Below, piece by piece: positions 36,330 through 44,428 of a stretch of 64,000 nucleotides of DNA (positions are counted from its first letter, which is position 1; the number at the start of each line of letters is the position of its first letter). The DNA is from JACCZX01 sp963829995 (GTDB lineage Bacteria; Pseudomonadota; Gammaproteobacteria; Burkholderiales; Burkholderiaceae_F). The DNA lies in contig CAWHKW010000031.1 of the NCBI GenBank assembly GCA_963829995.1, positions 1-64,000 on the forward strand. The letters run 5' to 3'. The translations under genes were made by a program, and so were the position numbers. Under the pieces are notes generated by a model, which was given only the letters and a program-made list of their open reading frames with translations, had not been told where the DNA came from and did not search any database.

Positions 36330-37256
36330 ATGGCAACCCCGATCATCACCGATGGCAGCCTCGATCGCGTGCGCAAGACGCCGCGCGTCGTGCTGCCCGT
36401 TCGCTCCGACCTCTTTGCCGAGCGCGCGGCTCGCTTTGCGAGCGTGGCTGCCGGCAATACGATGTCAGGCTATCTGCAACTAATGGCCAAAGTGGCGAGT
36501 GCGCAGCATTTGGTGCTTGCAAGCCGCACGGCTGACGCGGTGCCCGAAGCCGCGCTCACCGCCAGCCGCGAGTACGGAATGCCGCCGCTATCGGCGCAAT
36601 CGCACGAGCGGTCGCCGCAATGGCGTGCCGATCTGGCCGATATCGTCAGCCAAGTGCGCGCGCAATCGACCAATGGAGTGCAGGCTGCGCTAACAACGCT
36701 CGACGCGCTCGAAGAAGCTGCGCAGGAATCGCTGGCGGACCGTGTGTTGGCCGGCACTTCGCTCGATGACGAAGCCGCGCTCGTGCCGTTCGTCGGCGCG
36801 GCGTTGCAAACTTATTTCACTCGGCTCGCGGCAACGCTCGATGTTGGGTTGGTTGAGCATTGCGACATACCGGGAATCTGCCCGGTGTGCGCATCGCGGC
36901 CGGTGGCCAGCGTGCTACGCATTGGTGGCGAGCAGGCGAATCTGCGTTACCTGGTGTGCTCGCTGTGCGCGACGGAATGGAATATGTCGCGCATTCAATG
37001 CACATCGTGCGATACCGATAAGGGCGTCAAGTACCTGGTGCTGCAGGCCGAAGCCGAATCAAAGGCCGAGCCTGCGGCTCGCGCCGAAACGTGCGACGAA
37101 TGCAAGAGCTATCTGAAGATCTTCTATCAGGAAAAAGATCCGCATCTTGATCCGACCGCCGACGATCTGGCCACGCTGGCGCTCGACCTGCTGGTCGATG
37201 AACAAGGTTACGCGCGCTCGGGGCCGAATTTGTTGTTTCATCCCGGAAGCTCGTAG
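36330..37256 (+). CDS. fdhE: Formate dehydrogenase accessory protein FdhE
   Basis: A 308-residue cytoplasmic protein needed for maturation or activity of the exported formate dehydrogenase. Rubredoxin-like cysteine pairs are present: CPVCASRP, CSLCATEWNMSRIQCTSC and CDECKSYL. The protein ends with the family tail DDLATLALDLLVDEQGY. The ATG at 36330 opens the family N-terminus; longer in-frame sequence runs over the terminator. It ends two bases before selA, indicating co-transcription with the selenium genes. Confidence 0.93.
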   Translation: MATPIITDGSLDRVRKTPRVVLPVRSDLFAERAARFASVAAGNTMSGYLQLMAKVASAQHLVLASRTADAVPEAALTASREYGMPPLSAQSHERSPQWRADLADIVSQVRAQSTNGVQAALTTLDALEEAAQESLADRVLAGTSLDDEAALVPFVGAALQTYFTRLAATLDVGLVEHCDIPGICPVCASRPVASVLRIGGEQANLRYLVCSLCATEWNMSRIQCTSCDTDKGVKYLVLQAEAESKAEPAARAETCDECKSYLKIFYQEKDPHLDPTADDLATLALDLLVDEQGYARSGPNLLFHPGSS

Positions 37257-37258
37257 CG

Positions 37259-38728
37259 ATGCCGAACTTGACTCTGCCCGGTGCGGGCGACTCAAGCGAA
37301 GGCAAGACAGGCGGACTCAAGTCCAACTCCTCGCCCGGTGCAGCGGCTCGCCTGCCCGCGGTCGATCGACTGCTGGCTTCGCCCCAATTGAACGCGGTCG
37401 CGGCGGAGCACGGTACGTTGCAGGTCAAGCGCGCGGTGCAGGATGTGCTGGCCGAACACCGCACAGCTATCGTTGCCGGGGCAGCGGTTCCGGATAACGA
37501 AACCCTGATCGCACAGGTGCAGCTGCGCCTGTCGCAGGTCTGGGCTTCGCGACTGCGCCCGGTATTCAATCTGACCGGCACCGTCATTCACACGAATCTC
37601 GGACGAGCGTTGCTGGCGGAAGAAGCAATTACTGCAGTCGCCACTGCGATGCGCAGCTACGCAACGCTCGAGTATGACGTGGGCAGTGGCGGCCGCGGCG
37701 ACCGCGACCATATCGTCGAGGACTTGCTGCGGGAGCTGACCGGCGCCGAAGCTGCAACAGTCGTTAACAACAACGCCGCGGCGGTATTGCTGTCGCTGAA
37801 AGCGCTCTCCGCGCGTAAGGAAGCGATCATCTCGCGCGGGGAGCTGATCGAGATCGGCGGCGCGTTCCGGATGCCGGACATCATGAAAGCCGCGGGCTGC
37901 AGGCTGGTCGAAGTCGGTACGACGAACCGCACGCACGCACGCGACTACGAAGACGCATGCGGGCCGAAGACCGGGTTGATCGTCAAGGCGCATTGGTCGA
38001 ACTACGCGATCACTGGATTCACCGCGACGGTCGACGACGCAACGTTGGCGCAGATTGCCCACGTGCGTGGCGTGCCCTACATGGTTGATCTGGGAGCGGG
38101 AGCGCTGATCGACCTGGCGCTGCACGGGCTGCCGAAGGAGCCATTGCCTCAGGAGTCGCTCGCCGCCGGTGCCGATGTCGTGACCTTTTCGGGCGACAAA
38201 CTACTCGGTGGGCCGCAGGCGGGACTGATCGTCGGCCGCGCAGACGCAATCGGCAAGATCAAGAAAGACCCTTTGAAACGTGCGCTGCGCGTGTCGAAGC
38301 TGACGATGGCTGCGCTGGAAGCGACGTTGCGCATCTATGCGAGCGGGCATCGCCTCGAAGAACGCCTGCCGACGCTTGCGCTGCTGACGCGCAGGCAACC
38401 CGAAATCCGCGCAGCGTGCGAGCGAATGGCGGTTGCACTGAAAAGTGCGGTCGCGCCGACTTTTACGGTCGCGGTGGAAGACTGCGCCAGCCAGATCGGC
38501 TCCGGCAGCATGCCGGCCGAACGATTGCCATCGGCAGCGCTGGCACTGCGCCCAGGCGTCAAAGTCAGCGGTCGCGCGATCGAACGGCTGCAGGAGCGAC
38601 TGCGTGCATTGCCGACGCCGGTGATCGGCCGCATCGCCGACGGCGCGCTGTGGCTCGACTTGCGCTGCCTTTGGCCGCGCGACGAGGCTGCGTTTGTCGA
38701 GAATATTCGCGCGCTGATTACGCCATGA
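37259..38728 (+). CDS. selA: L-seryl-tRNA(Sec) selenium transferase SelA
   Basis: A 489-residue pyridoxal-phosphate enzyme that converts seryl-tRNA(Sec) to selenocysteyl-tRNA using selenophosphate. The PLP lysine is K314 in FSGDKLLGGPQAG. Other family blocks are FNLTGTVIHTNLGRALLAE, LEYDVGSGGRGDRD and VVNNNAAAVLL. Length is slightly above E. coli SelA (463) because of an N-terminal extension rich in Gly and Ser. It begins two bases after fdhE, and its stop overlaps the selB start as ATGA. Confidence 0.96.
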   Translation: MPNLTLPGAGDSSEGKTGGLKSNSSPGAAARLPAVDRLLASPQLNAVAAEHGTLQVKRAVQDVLAEHRTAIVAGAAVPDNETLIAQVQLRLSQVWASRLRPVFNLTGTVIHTNLGRALLAEEAITAVATAMRSYATLEYDVGSGGRGDRDHIVEDLLRELTGAEAATVVNNNAAAVLLSLKALSARKEAIISRGELIEIGGAFRMPDIMKAAGCRLVEVGTTNRTHARDYEDACGPKTGLIVKAHWSNYAITGFTATVDDATLAQIAHVRGVPYMVDLGAGALIDLALHGLPKEPLPQESLAAGADVVTFSGDKLLGGPQAGLIVGRADAIGKIKKDPLKRALRVSKLTMAALEATLRIYASGHRLEERLPTLALLTRRQPEIRAACERMAVALKSAVAPTFTVAVEDCASQIGSGSMPAERLPSAALALRPGVKVSGRAIERLQERLRALPTPVIGRIADGALWLDLRCLWPRDEAAFVENIRALITP

Positions 38729-40632
38729 TCGTTGGGACTGCCGGGCATATCGACCATGGCAAGACATCGCTGATCAAGCGATTGACCGGCCGCGATACCG
38801 ATCGATTGCCGGAGGAAATCAAGCGCGGCATCTCGATCGAACTCGGCTACGCCTATGTGCCGGTCGGCGACGATGTGTTGGGTTTTGTTGATGTGCCGGG
38901 ACACGAGCGATTCATTCACACGATGCTCGCGGGTGCTACCGGTGTTGACTTTGCGCTGCTGGTGATCGCCGCCGACGACGGTGTGATGCCGCAGACCGAT
39001 GAGCATCTGGACATTTTGCTGCTGCTGGGTATTGAGGCGGGTGCTGTCGCGGTCACCAAGATCGATGCTGTGTCGGCCGGCCGGGTCGATGAAGTGCTGC
39101 TTCAGATTGCGGACCGTGTCAGTTCTACCGCTGCCGCGAACTGGCCGCTTTTCCCGGTTTCATCGCTGACTGGCGAAGGGGTTGACGTACTGCAAGCGCA
39201 CTTGCTCGATGCGGCAGCGAGCCGAGCGGCGCGAACGACTGCCGGAAACTTTCGGATGGCGGTCGACCGTTGCTTTACGTTGTCCGGCATCGGCACAGTG
39301 GTGACCGGCACCGTACACGCGGGCGAGGTTCGCGCCGGCGAGTCGGTCAGCGTCGGACCGACCGCGCACGGCGCGCTGACCTCGCGCGTGCGCTCGGTAC
39401 ACGCTCAGGACCGGTCGAGCCCTGTCGGCGTCGCCGGACAACGCTGTGCACTCAACCTCGCAGGCGTCGAAAAGGCGCAGGTCGAGCGTGGCATGTGGGT
39501 ACAGGCGCCAGCGCTCGCCAACATGGCGGAGCGATTCGACGCGACGTTAACTCTGTCCCCGCGTGTCGCGAAGTCCCTCGGCAATTCGTCGACGGTGCAT
39601 TTCCACCACGGCACCGCCGATGTCATGGCTAGAACTGCCGTGCTGGATGCCGCGCGCATCGAGCCCGCGGAATCTCAGCTGGTTTCGATCACGCTGGATC
39701 GCCCGCTGGCCGTGTGCCGGGGCGACCGTTTTGTCATTCGCGATGCATCGGCGCAGCGCACTCTCGGCGGCGGCACGGTGCTCGACGTGCTGCCGCTGGG
39801 GTCCGCCGCGCGGCGCGGCCGGCGTGCCCCTGCGCGATTGCAGTTGTTGACGGCGCTGCGAGACGGTTCGCCGGTCGATGCATTACGCGCGTGGCTGGAT
39901 CGCGAGCCGGTGGCGCTGGCGCGCATCACCTCGGGCTGGAACCTGCGTGACGACGAGTTGCATGGGCTGATCGATGCCAGCGGCGCGCACGTCGCTGACG
40001 GCGTGGCCATTTCCGCTGAACACTGGCAGCGCCTGCGCAGCGAAGTCGTCACTGCGATCGGGCTTGCGCACGAGAAAGAACCTGAAATGCCGGGAGTCGA
40101 GCAGCAAAGGCTGCGGCGCATGATCGCGCCAGCACTCGACATGGACGTGTTCGGATCGCTGATCGACGAACTGCTCGAACAGTCATCGTTGCAGCGGCGT
40201 GGCGCATTTCTCGCGTTGCCGACGCACACGGCAGCGTTAGGTAAAGATCAGCGCGCGCGGTGGGAACGCATCAAACCCTTGCTTGACGATCGAAAATTCG
40301 ATCCGCCTCGCGTACGCGACATTGCGCGCGACACCGGCATCCCCGAAGTCGAAGTGCGGCATTTGCTGAAAACCGTTGCGCGCACCGGCGATGTGGCGCA
40401 AGTGGCGCACGACCATTTCTTCCTGACGAGCGCGGTTGCCGAACTCGCCGACATTGCAGGCAGCGTTGCCGAGCGCCACGGTGGCGCCGCGCGTGCCGCT
40501 GAATTTCGCGACCAAATCGCCACCGGACGGAAGCTTGCGATCCAGATTCTGGAGTTTTTCGACAAAGTGGGTTACTTGCGCAGGGTGCGCGACGATCACC
40601 TGGTCCGACGCGCAAATCCATGGCGCGCTTAA
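38725..40632 (+). CDS. selB: Selenocysteine-specific elongation factor SelB
   Basis: A 635-residue translational GTPase delivering selenocysteyl-tRNA to UGA codons marked by a SECIS. G motifs are GHIDHGKT (7-14), DVPGHE (from 56) and TKID (111-114). Domains II and III follow, and the C-terminal ~250 residues hold the winged-helix repeats that bind the SECIS hairpin (RVRDIARDTGIPEVEVRHLL). The start overlaps selA by four bases. E. coli SelB is 614 residues. The tRNA gene begins 24 bases after the stop. Confidence 0.96.
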   Translation: MIVGTAGHIDHGKTSLIKRLTGRDTDRLPEEIKRGISIELGYAYVPVGDDVLGFVDVPGHERFIHTMLAGATGVDFALLVIAADDGVMPQTDEHLDILLLLGIEAGAVAVTKIDAVSAGRVDEVLLQIADRVSSTAAANWPLFPVSSLTGEGVDVLQAHLLDAAASRAARTTAGNFRMAVDRCFTLSGIGTVVTGTVHAGEVRAGESVSVGPTAHGALTSRVRSVHAQDRSSPVGVAGQRCALNLAGVEKAQVERGMWVQAPALANMAERFDATLTLSPRVAKSLGNSSTVHFHHGTADVMARTAVLDAARIEPAESQLVSITLDRPLAVCRGDRFVIRDASAQRTLGGGTVLDVLPLGSAARRGRRAPARLQLLTALRDGSPVDALRAWLDREPVALARITSGWNLRDDELHGLIDASGAHVADGVAISAEHWQRLRSEVVTAIGLAHEKEPEMPGVEQQRLRRMIAPALDMDVFGSLIDELLEQSSLQRRGAFLALPTHTAALGKDQRARWERIKPLLDDRKFDPPRVRDIARDTGIPEVEVRHLLKTVARTGDVAQVAHDHFFLTSAVAELADIAGSVAERHGGAARAAEFRDQIATGRKLAIQILEFFDKVGYLRRVRDDHLVRRANPWRA

Positions 40633-40656
40633 GATCCTTTGCAACATCAATAACCC

Positions 40657-40752
40657 GGAAGAGTGTCGTGTCCCGGTGGGCCGGCCAGACTTCAAATCTG
40701 GTAGGGGTTGCCAGCAATCCCTGGTGGGTTCGACTCCCATACTCTTCCGCCA
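40657..40752 (+). tRNA. selC: Selenocysteine tRNA (anticodon UCA)
   Basis: Ninety-six bases including an encoded CCA. The 8-pair acceptor stem GGAAGAGT / ACTCTTCC is the length peculiar to bacterial tRNA-Sec. The anticodon stem CCAGA / TCTGG encloses CTTCAAA with TCA at 40692-40694. A long variable arm (GGGGTTG / CAATCCC) and the T arm with GGTTCGAC follow. The discriminator is G. It reads the UGA in fdoG. Confidence 0.95.
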
Positions 40753-40767
40753 CGAATCACACATCGC

Positions 40768-41247
40768 ATGACTGATCCGCTCGCTCAACTGGCTACCGAC
40801 GTCCTCTACGCACCCGAGCAAGACATGTGGGTGCGCTTCGATGCCGATGGGCGCGCGCGCGTCGGCGCGACGCACCTCGTGTCTTCACACGGCCAGTTCA
40901 TGTTGTTCACCCCGCGGCCGGCCGGCAGCACAATCGATCGCGATCGATCGATGGGCGTGATGGAAACCGCCAAGACCGCGGTGGCGATTCATGCGCCGCT
41001 GTCGTGCCGCATCATCGAGTCGAATTCGTCCGCGGTCGCCAACATTCACCTGATCATCACGGACCCGTACGGCGCAGGGTGGCTGTTCAGCGTCGAGCCG
41101 ACCGCTCTTGATACCGAGCGCGCGACGTTGATGGACGTCGAGGCGTACCGCGAATGGCTGCAGCCGCGATTGGCAGAAAAACTGGTGCCGCCGATCGACG
41201 ATTTTTATACCGAAAATTTCGACATCGATCCGAACCGCGGCTACTGA
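40768..41247 (+). CDS. Glycine-cleavage H-like lipoyl-carrier protein
   Basis: A 159-residue protein with the GcvH lipoyl-domain pattern: WVRFDADGRARVGATHL, then a METAKTAV turn with K69 at the position lipoylated in GcvH, then IHAPLSCRIIESNSS and DPYGAGWLFSVEP. The C-terminal ~45 residues extend beyond ordinary GcvH. No gcvT or gcvP is nearby. It starts 16 bases after selC and its stop overlaps the following DsrE-like gene. H-like carriers linked to DsrE/TusA proteins serve sulfur transfer in lipoate-dependent sulfur oxidation; a related role here is inferred, not shown. Confidence 0.75.
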   Translation: MTDPLAQLATDVLYAPEQDMWVRFDADGRARVGATHLVSSHGQFMLFTPRPAGSTIDRDRSMGVMETAKTAVAIHAPLSCRIIESNSSAVANIHLIITDPYGAGWLFSVEPTALDTERATLMDVEAYREWLQPRLAEKLVPPIDDFYTENFDIDPNRGY

Positions 41248-41639
41248 TGAGCACGGGTGCCGACAAGCTGGTGATCGTGCTGTGGTCGGCGGGTCCGGAT
41301 GCTCCGAATGGCGCTGCGCTGGCAGCCGCACCGTTTGTCTATGCACTGGCGGCACGTGCGCTGGAAGTCGACGTCGACATGCACTTCACGTCGAGTACGG
41401 TGCGTTGGTTACTGCCCGGCGTGGCGGACGCCGCACATACCGATACCGAGGGCACTAAGACCGTCGGCGACTTCATTCGCGAAGTGAAGGCTGCAGGCGT
41501 GAAGCTGTACGCGTGCGGCATGGCAATGCACGAACACGCGCGCGGCGCGTCGCTGATTGCCGACTGCGACGGACACGCCGGCGCTGCGACCGTCGTTTCC
41601 GAGACGATGAGCCCGCGAACGCGGACGCTGGTTTTTTGA
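41247..41639 (+). CDS. DsrE-family protein
   Basis: A 130-residue protein with the DsrE/F-like alpha-beta fold: opening LVIVLWSAGPDAPNGAALAA and a single-cysteine segment VKLYACGMAMHEHARG (C90) at the position of the sulfur-carrying cysteine in this superfamily. Its start shares one base with the preceding gene's TGA (TGATG), so translation is coupled to the GcvH-like protein. DsrE proteins transfer or sense sulfane sulfur. Coupling to a lipoyl carrier, next to selC, suggests a chalcogen-handling pair, but the substrate is unknown. Confidence 0.75.
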   Translation: MSTGADKLVIVLWSAGPDAPNGAALAAAPFVYALAARALEVDVDMHFTSSTVRWLLPGVADAAHTDTEGTKTVGDFIREVKAAGVKLYACGMAMHEHARGASLIADCDGHAGAATVVSETMSPRTRTLVF

Positions 41640-41733
41640 GCTAATCCATCCATTTCCACCGTCCGTCGGGACGATTAAATGCCGTAACGCCGCCGCCGAT
41701 GTTGATCTTAGGGCGCAGCGAATGGAGGCAGCG

Positions 41734-41844
41734 ATGTCGGAGGATGTCAAGAACGGTTCCGATTCTGGTGACGACCTGAACCTGCTGGCGGGTGTCGTTG
41801 CGCTGGTATCTCTGGCGCTGATGGCGACGGCTCTGTGGAGTTGA
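41734..41844 (+). CDS. 36-residue single-span microprotein
   Basis: A short frame beginning MSEDVKNGSDSGDD, continuing into one hydrophobic helix (LNLLAGVVALVSLALMATAL) and ending in WS. The ATG is preceded by GGAGG at a suitable distance. The composition (acidic head, C-terminal membrane helix) is that of a genuine small membrane protein. It lies downstream of the DsrE-like gene and ends 10 bases before the convergent MBL gene's stop. Function is unknown. Confidence 0.5.
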   Translation: MSEDVKNGSDSGDDLNLLAGVVALVSLALMATALWS

Positions 41845-41854
41845 CGCCGCCGAA

Positions 41855-42760
41855 TCAATCTCGATTGGCGACGACGCCGTTGTGCAGCAGCAGCGCGCCG
41901 CCCGCGACGAGTTCTTGGACGTTGCGCGCAATGAATTCCGGAAACGGCAATCGAAAATAGCGCTCATTGACCAGGCGCGCGTAGTGCCATCCGTCACAAC
42001 GTTGGAAGAGTTCTTCCAGCGCGACCTCGCGCACGATCAGCAGGTGGAACTTCAGCAACGTCTTGATCACGTTGCGCGCGTTGCGTTCGGGGCTCGCTTC
42101 GAGCGCATCCAGGCGCGCGAACGCACGTGCAAGCGCCTGATCGACTTCTGTAAACGGTGCGCCGTGGCCGGGAATGACCCGCCGCGGTTTCATCTCGCCT
42201 ATCAACTCCAGAATGGCGCGTTGCTCGGCAAATCCAGATTCGCCCTCGATTTCGGGAAAGATCGCGCCAAAGCCATGCTCCCAGAGCGCGTCCGCTGAGA
42301 TGAGTGTGCGATCGTCAGCGTTCCACAGAACGATCGAGTGCGGATCATGCCCAGGCGACGCAACCGCCTGCCAGTCAGCGCCGCCCATCATCAGGTGCTC
42401 GCCGGGCCGCACCACGGCGTCGAAATTGAACCGATCGCACGCCTGGCCACACGCGGTGAAGCCGAGCGCGGCGTCGTCCCAGCGCTGGACGGCATCGGCA
42501 TGGCCGGGCGGAATAGTGATCGTCGCACTCAGCTCCCCACTTAGCAGGGCGTTGCCGCCACAGTGATCGGAGTGCAAGTGCGTATTGATGATGCGCGTGA
42601 GTTGTCTTCCCTCGAGAGCGTGGCGAACGAGCTGCAGCGTTTGCTCACTATGCGTGACATAGCCGGTGTCGACCAACGTCGCTGAGTGATCGGCGTCGAA
42701 CAACACAACATTGTTCGAAGAAACCCAGCCACGTTCGAGTACACGCATCGTCGAAGGCAT
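41855..42760 (-). CDS. MBL-fold metallo-hydrolase
   Basis: A 301-residue metallo-beta-lactamase-fold protein. The zinc motif THLHSDHCGG provides HxHxDH; further metal ligands are in ASPGHDPHS and IPGHGAP. A C-terminal helical domain of ~80 residues follows. No signal peptide is seen. The start is taken at the ATG at 42760 (MPSTMRVLERGW); longer forms overlap the DUF1289 gene. Glyoxalase II-type thioester hydrolysis is common in this fold, which would fit the acyl-CoA genes nearby, but the substrate is unknown. Confidence 0.85.
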   Translation of the reverse strand: MPSTMRVLERGWVSSNNVVLFDADHSATLVDTGYVTHSEQTLQLVRHALEGRQLTRIINTHLHSDHCGGNALLSGELSATITIPPGHADAVQRWDDAALGFTACGQACDRFNFDAVVRPGEHLMMGGADWQAVASPGHDPHSIVLWNADDRTLISADALWEHGFGAIFPEIEGESGFAEQRAILELIGEMKPRRVIPGHGAPFTEVDQALARAFARLDALEASPERNARNVIKTLLKFHLLIVREVALEELFQRCDGWHYARLVNERYFRLPFPEFIARNVQELVAGGALLLHNGVVANRD

Positions 42761-42777
42761 GACTGCGGAAGCCGCGC

Positions 42778-42963
42778 TCACGACGTGCGCCGTCCTGCCA
42801 GCTGTGCCCACACTGCGCGCTTTTCATCTTCGCCCATCTGTGACCACCGCACTATTTCGTCTATCGAGCGCAAGCAGCCTTCACACCAGCCGCTGGCTGT
42901 ATCCATTTTGCAAACCGAAATGCAAGGCGACGGGACGGGCGAGTCCGGCAGGGTAGGAGGCAC
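42778..42963 (-). CDS. DUF1289 domain protein
   Basis: A 61-residue protein from GTG 42963. The DUF1289 pattern is PCISVCKMDTASGWCEGC followed by RSIDEIVRWSQM, with four cysteines likely to bind a metal or cluster, then an acidic/basic helix (GEDEKRAVW). GGTAGG-type upstream sequence is only a weak ribosome binding site. Because of a frame slip in the gene just upstream, the frame appears fused to that thioesterase, but normal family size and the GTG argue for a separate gene. Confidence 0.75.
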   Translation of the reverse strand: MPPTLPDSPVPSPCISVCKMDTASGWCEGCLRSIDEIVRWSQMGEDEKRAVWAQLAGRRTS

Positions 42964-42968
42964 TGCGC

Positions 42969-43395
42969 TCAAACCGTCGCACTTCGTTTCGATTGCAGCC
43001 TCTGATTGAAGCGAGCCGCGTCGATGACGATGCGTTCGTGCGTGCCCTCGGATATCAGGTCGTGGCCGTCGTGCGCTTGCGCGCGAAAAGTGACCTTGCG
43101 TCCGTCGACAGCTGAGCACTTCGCAATGGACACGTATCGTCAGGCCCGGTGGCGTCGCGGCAAGATGGGAAAAATTAACGTGCGTACCGACCGACTGTTC
43201 GCGTGGCCAATCAAGGAATGGCTTGATCGCTAACTGGCACACGCCCTCCATCAAGCCAATAAGGTATCCGGTAGCGAACACTTCCGGCATCTCGCCGAAC
43301 TCTGACCATTCCGGATACAGCCGCGGCACCGTTTTGCTGTCGGGCACCTTGTATTCAAAATCAAACTGGATGCCGGCTTTCAGATCGGGTGACAT
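42969..43395 (-). CDS. Fluoroacetyl-CoA-thioesterase-like hotdog protein (apparent +1 frameshift)
   Basis: A hotdog-fold thioesterase of the FlK type. From ATG 43395: MSPDLKAGIQFDFEY, PDSKTVPRLYPEW, MPEVFATGYLIGLMEG and GTHVNFSHLAATPPGLT. The FlK catalytic Thr, Glu and His have counterparts in FATG, LME and GTH. After EVLSC an extra base near 43104-43106 shifts the frame; correcting it gives DGRKVTFRAQAHDGHDL and ISEGTHERIVIDAAR, ending at TGA 42969, a normal ~141 residues. It follows the HMG-CoA lyase gene closely. A role clearing acyl-CoA dead ends is plausible. Confidence 0.78.
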
Positions 43396-43415
43396 CAGAA
43401 CGTTGATGTGAATCG

Positions 43416-44327
43416 TCAAGCCGCGAGTTTCGCGGTGACCGCGTTACCTGCGCGTGAGTGTGCTTTACGGTTGAGGATGCCACTGATCCACTGGCCGGTC
43501 GCCACCGCCTTGGCGAAATCGATACCGGTCTCGATGCCGAGACCGTTGAGCAGATACAGGACGTCTTCGGTCGCAACGTTTCCGGTTGCCCCTTTTGCGT
43601 ACGGGCAGCCGCCGAGTCCCGCGATGCTGGAATCGAAGCTGGAAATGCCGAGCTCCAGACACGCGTAGACGTTGGCGGTGGCCATGCCGTAGGTATCGTG
43701 AAAGTGGCCGCTGACGGCGTCAAGATCGTAGACACCAAGGACAGCGTCCATCACGCGCTTGGTTTTTTCCGGCGTTCCGGTCCCAATCGTGTCCGCGACG
43801 CCGACGTGTTGGACGCCGATGTCCTTCATCCGCCGCGCTACATGCGCAACTGCACCGGCCTCGACTTCGCCTTGGTAAGGGCAACCTAATGCGCACGAAA
43901 TCGCGCCGCGAACTCGAATGCCATGTTGCTGCGCCTGCTCGGTGACCGGTCGAAAGCGTTCGATCGATTCGTTGATCGAGCAATTGATGTTTCTTTGCGA
44001 AAACGCCTCACTGGCTGCAGCGAACACGACGATTTCGTCGGCTTTGGCGGCGAGCGCGCCTTCCATACCCTTCGCGTTCGGGACCAGCACCGAATACGTG
44101 ACACCGGGCTTGCGCCGAATTCTCGCCATCACGCCAGCGGCGTCGCTCATCTGCGGCACCCACTTCGGCGAGACGAACGACGTCACCTCGATGTTGGTAA
44201 AGCCGGCGTCCGTCAGGCGATCGACCAGCTCGACCTTGATGTCCGCGGAAATCATCTGCTTCTCGTTCTGCAGGCCGTCGCGCGGACCGACGTCAACGAT
44301 GTGCGCACGCTTAGGAAGGGTGGGCAT
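43416..44327 (-). CDS. liuE: Hydroxymethylglutaryl-CoA lyase
   Basis: A 303-residue TIM-barrel lyase that splits HMG-CoA into acetoacetate and acetyl-CoA, the last step of leucine degradation. Motifs are VDVGPRDGLQNEK (metal and catalytic Arg/Asp), FVSPKWVPQMSD, the HFHDTYGMA metal-binding histidines and the GCPYAKGATGN loop with its catalytic cysteine. Length is typical. It heads a minus-strand group with the thioesterase, DUF1289 and MBL genes, and is divergent from the AI-2E-type transporter. Confidence 0.95.
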   Translation of the reverse strand: MPTLPKRAHIVDVGPRDGLQNEKQMISADIKVELVDRLTDAGFTNIEVTSFVSPKWVPQMSDAAGVMARIRRKPGVTYSVLVPNAKGMEGALAAKADEIVVFAAASEAFSQRNINCSINESIERFRPVTEQAQQHGIRVRGAISCALGCPYQGEVEAGAVAHVARRMKDIGVQHVGVADTIGTGTPEKTKRVMDAVLGVYDLDAVSGHFHDTYGMATANVYACLELGISSFDSSIAGLGGCPYAKGATGNVATEDVLYLLNGLGIETGIDFAKAVATGQWISGILNRKAHSRAGNAVTAKLAA

Positions 44328-44428
44328 GAAAATGCTCCTGGCAATTTGCGATGTTAGCGCCGCTCCGGCGGCGATTTTTGATGACCCTCGATGACTCGCC
44401 GGTATGATCGCCGGACCCTGGAGTCATC

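Noticed and set aside
40768..41247. Genuine glycine cleavage system H protein
   Set aside because: The lipoyl motif is present, but no gcvT or gcvP is nearby, the C-terminus is extended, and the partner is a DsrE-like protein; a specialised carrier is more likely.
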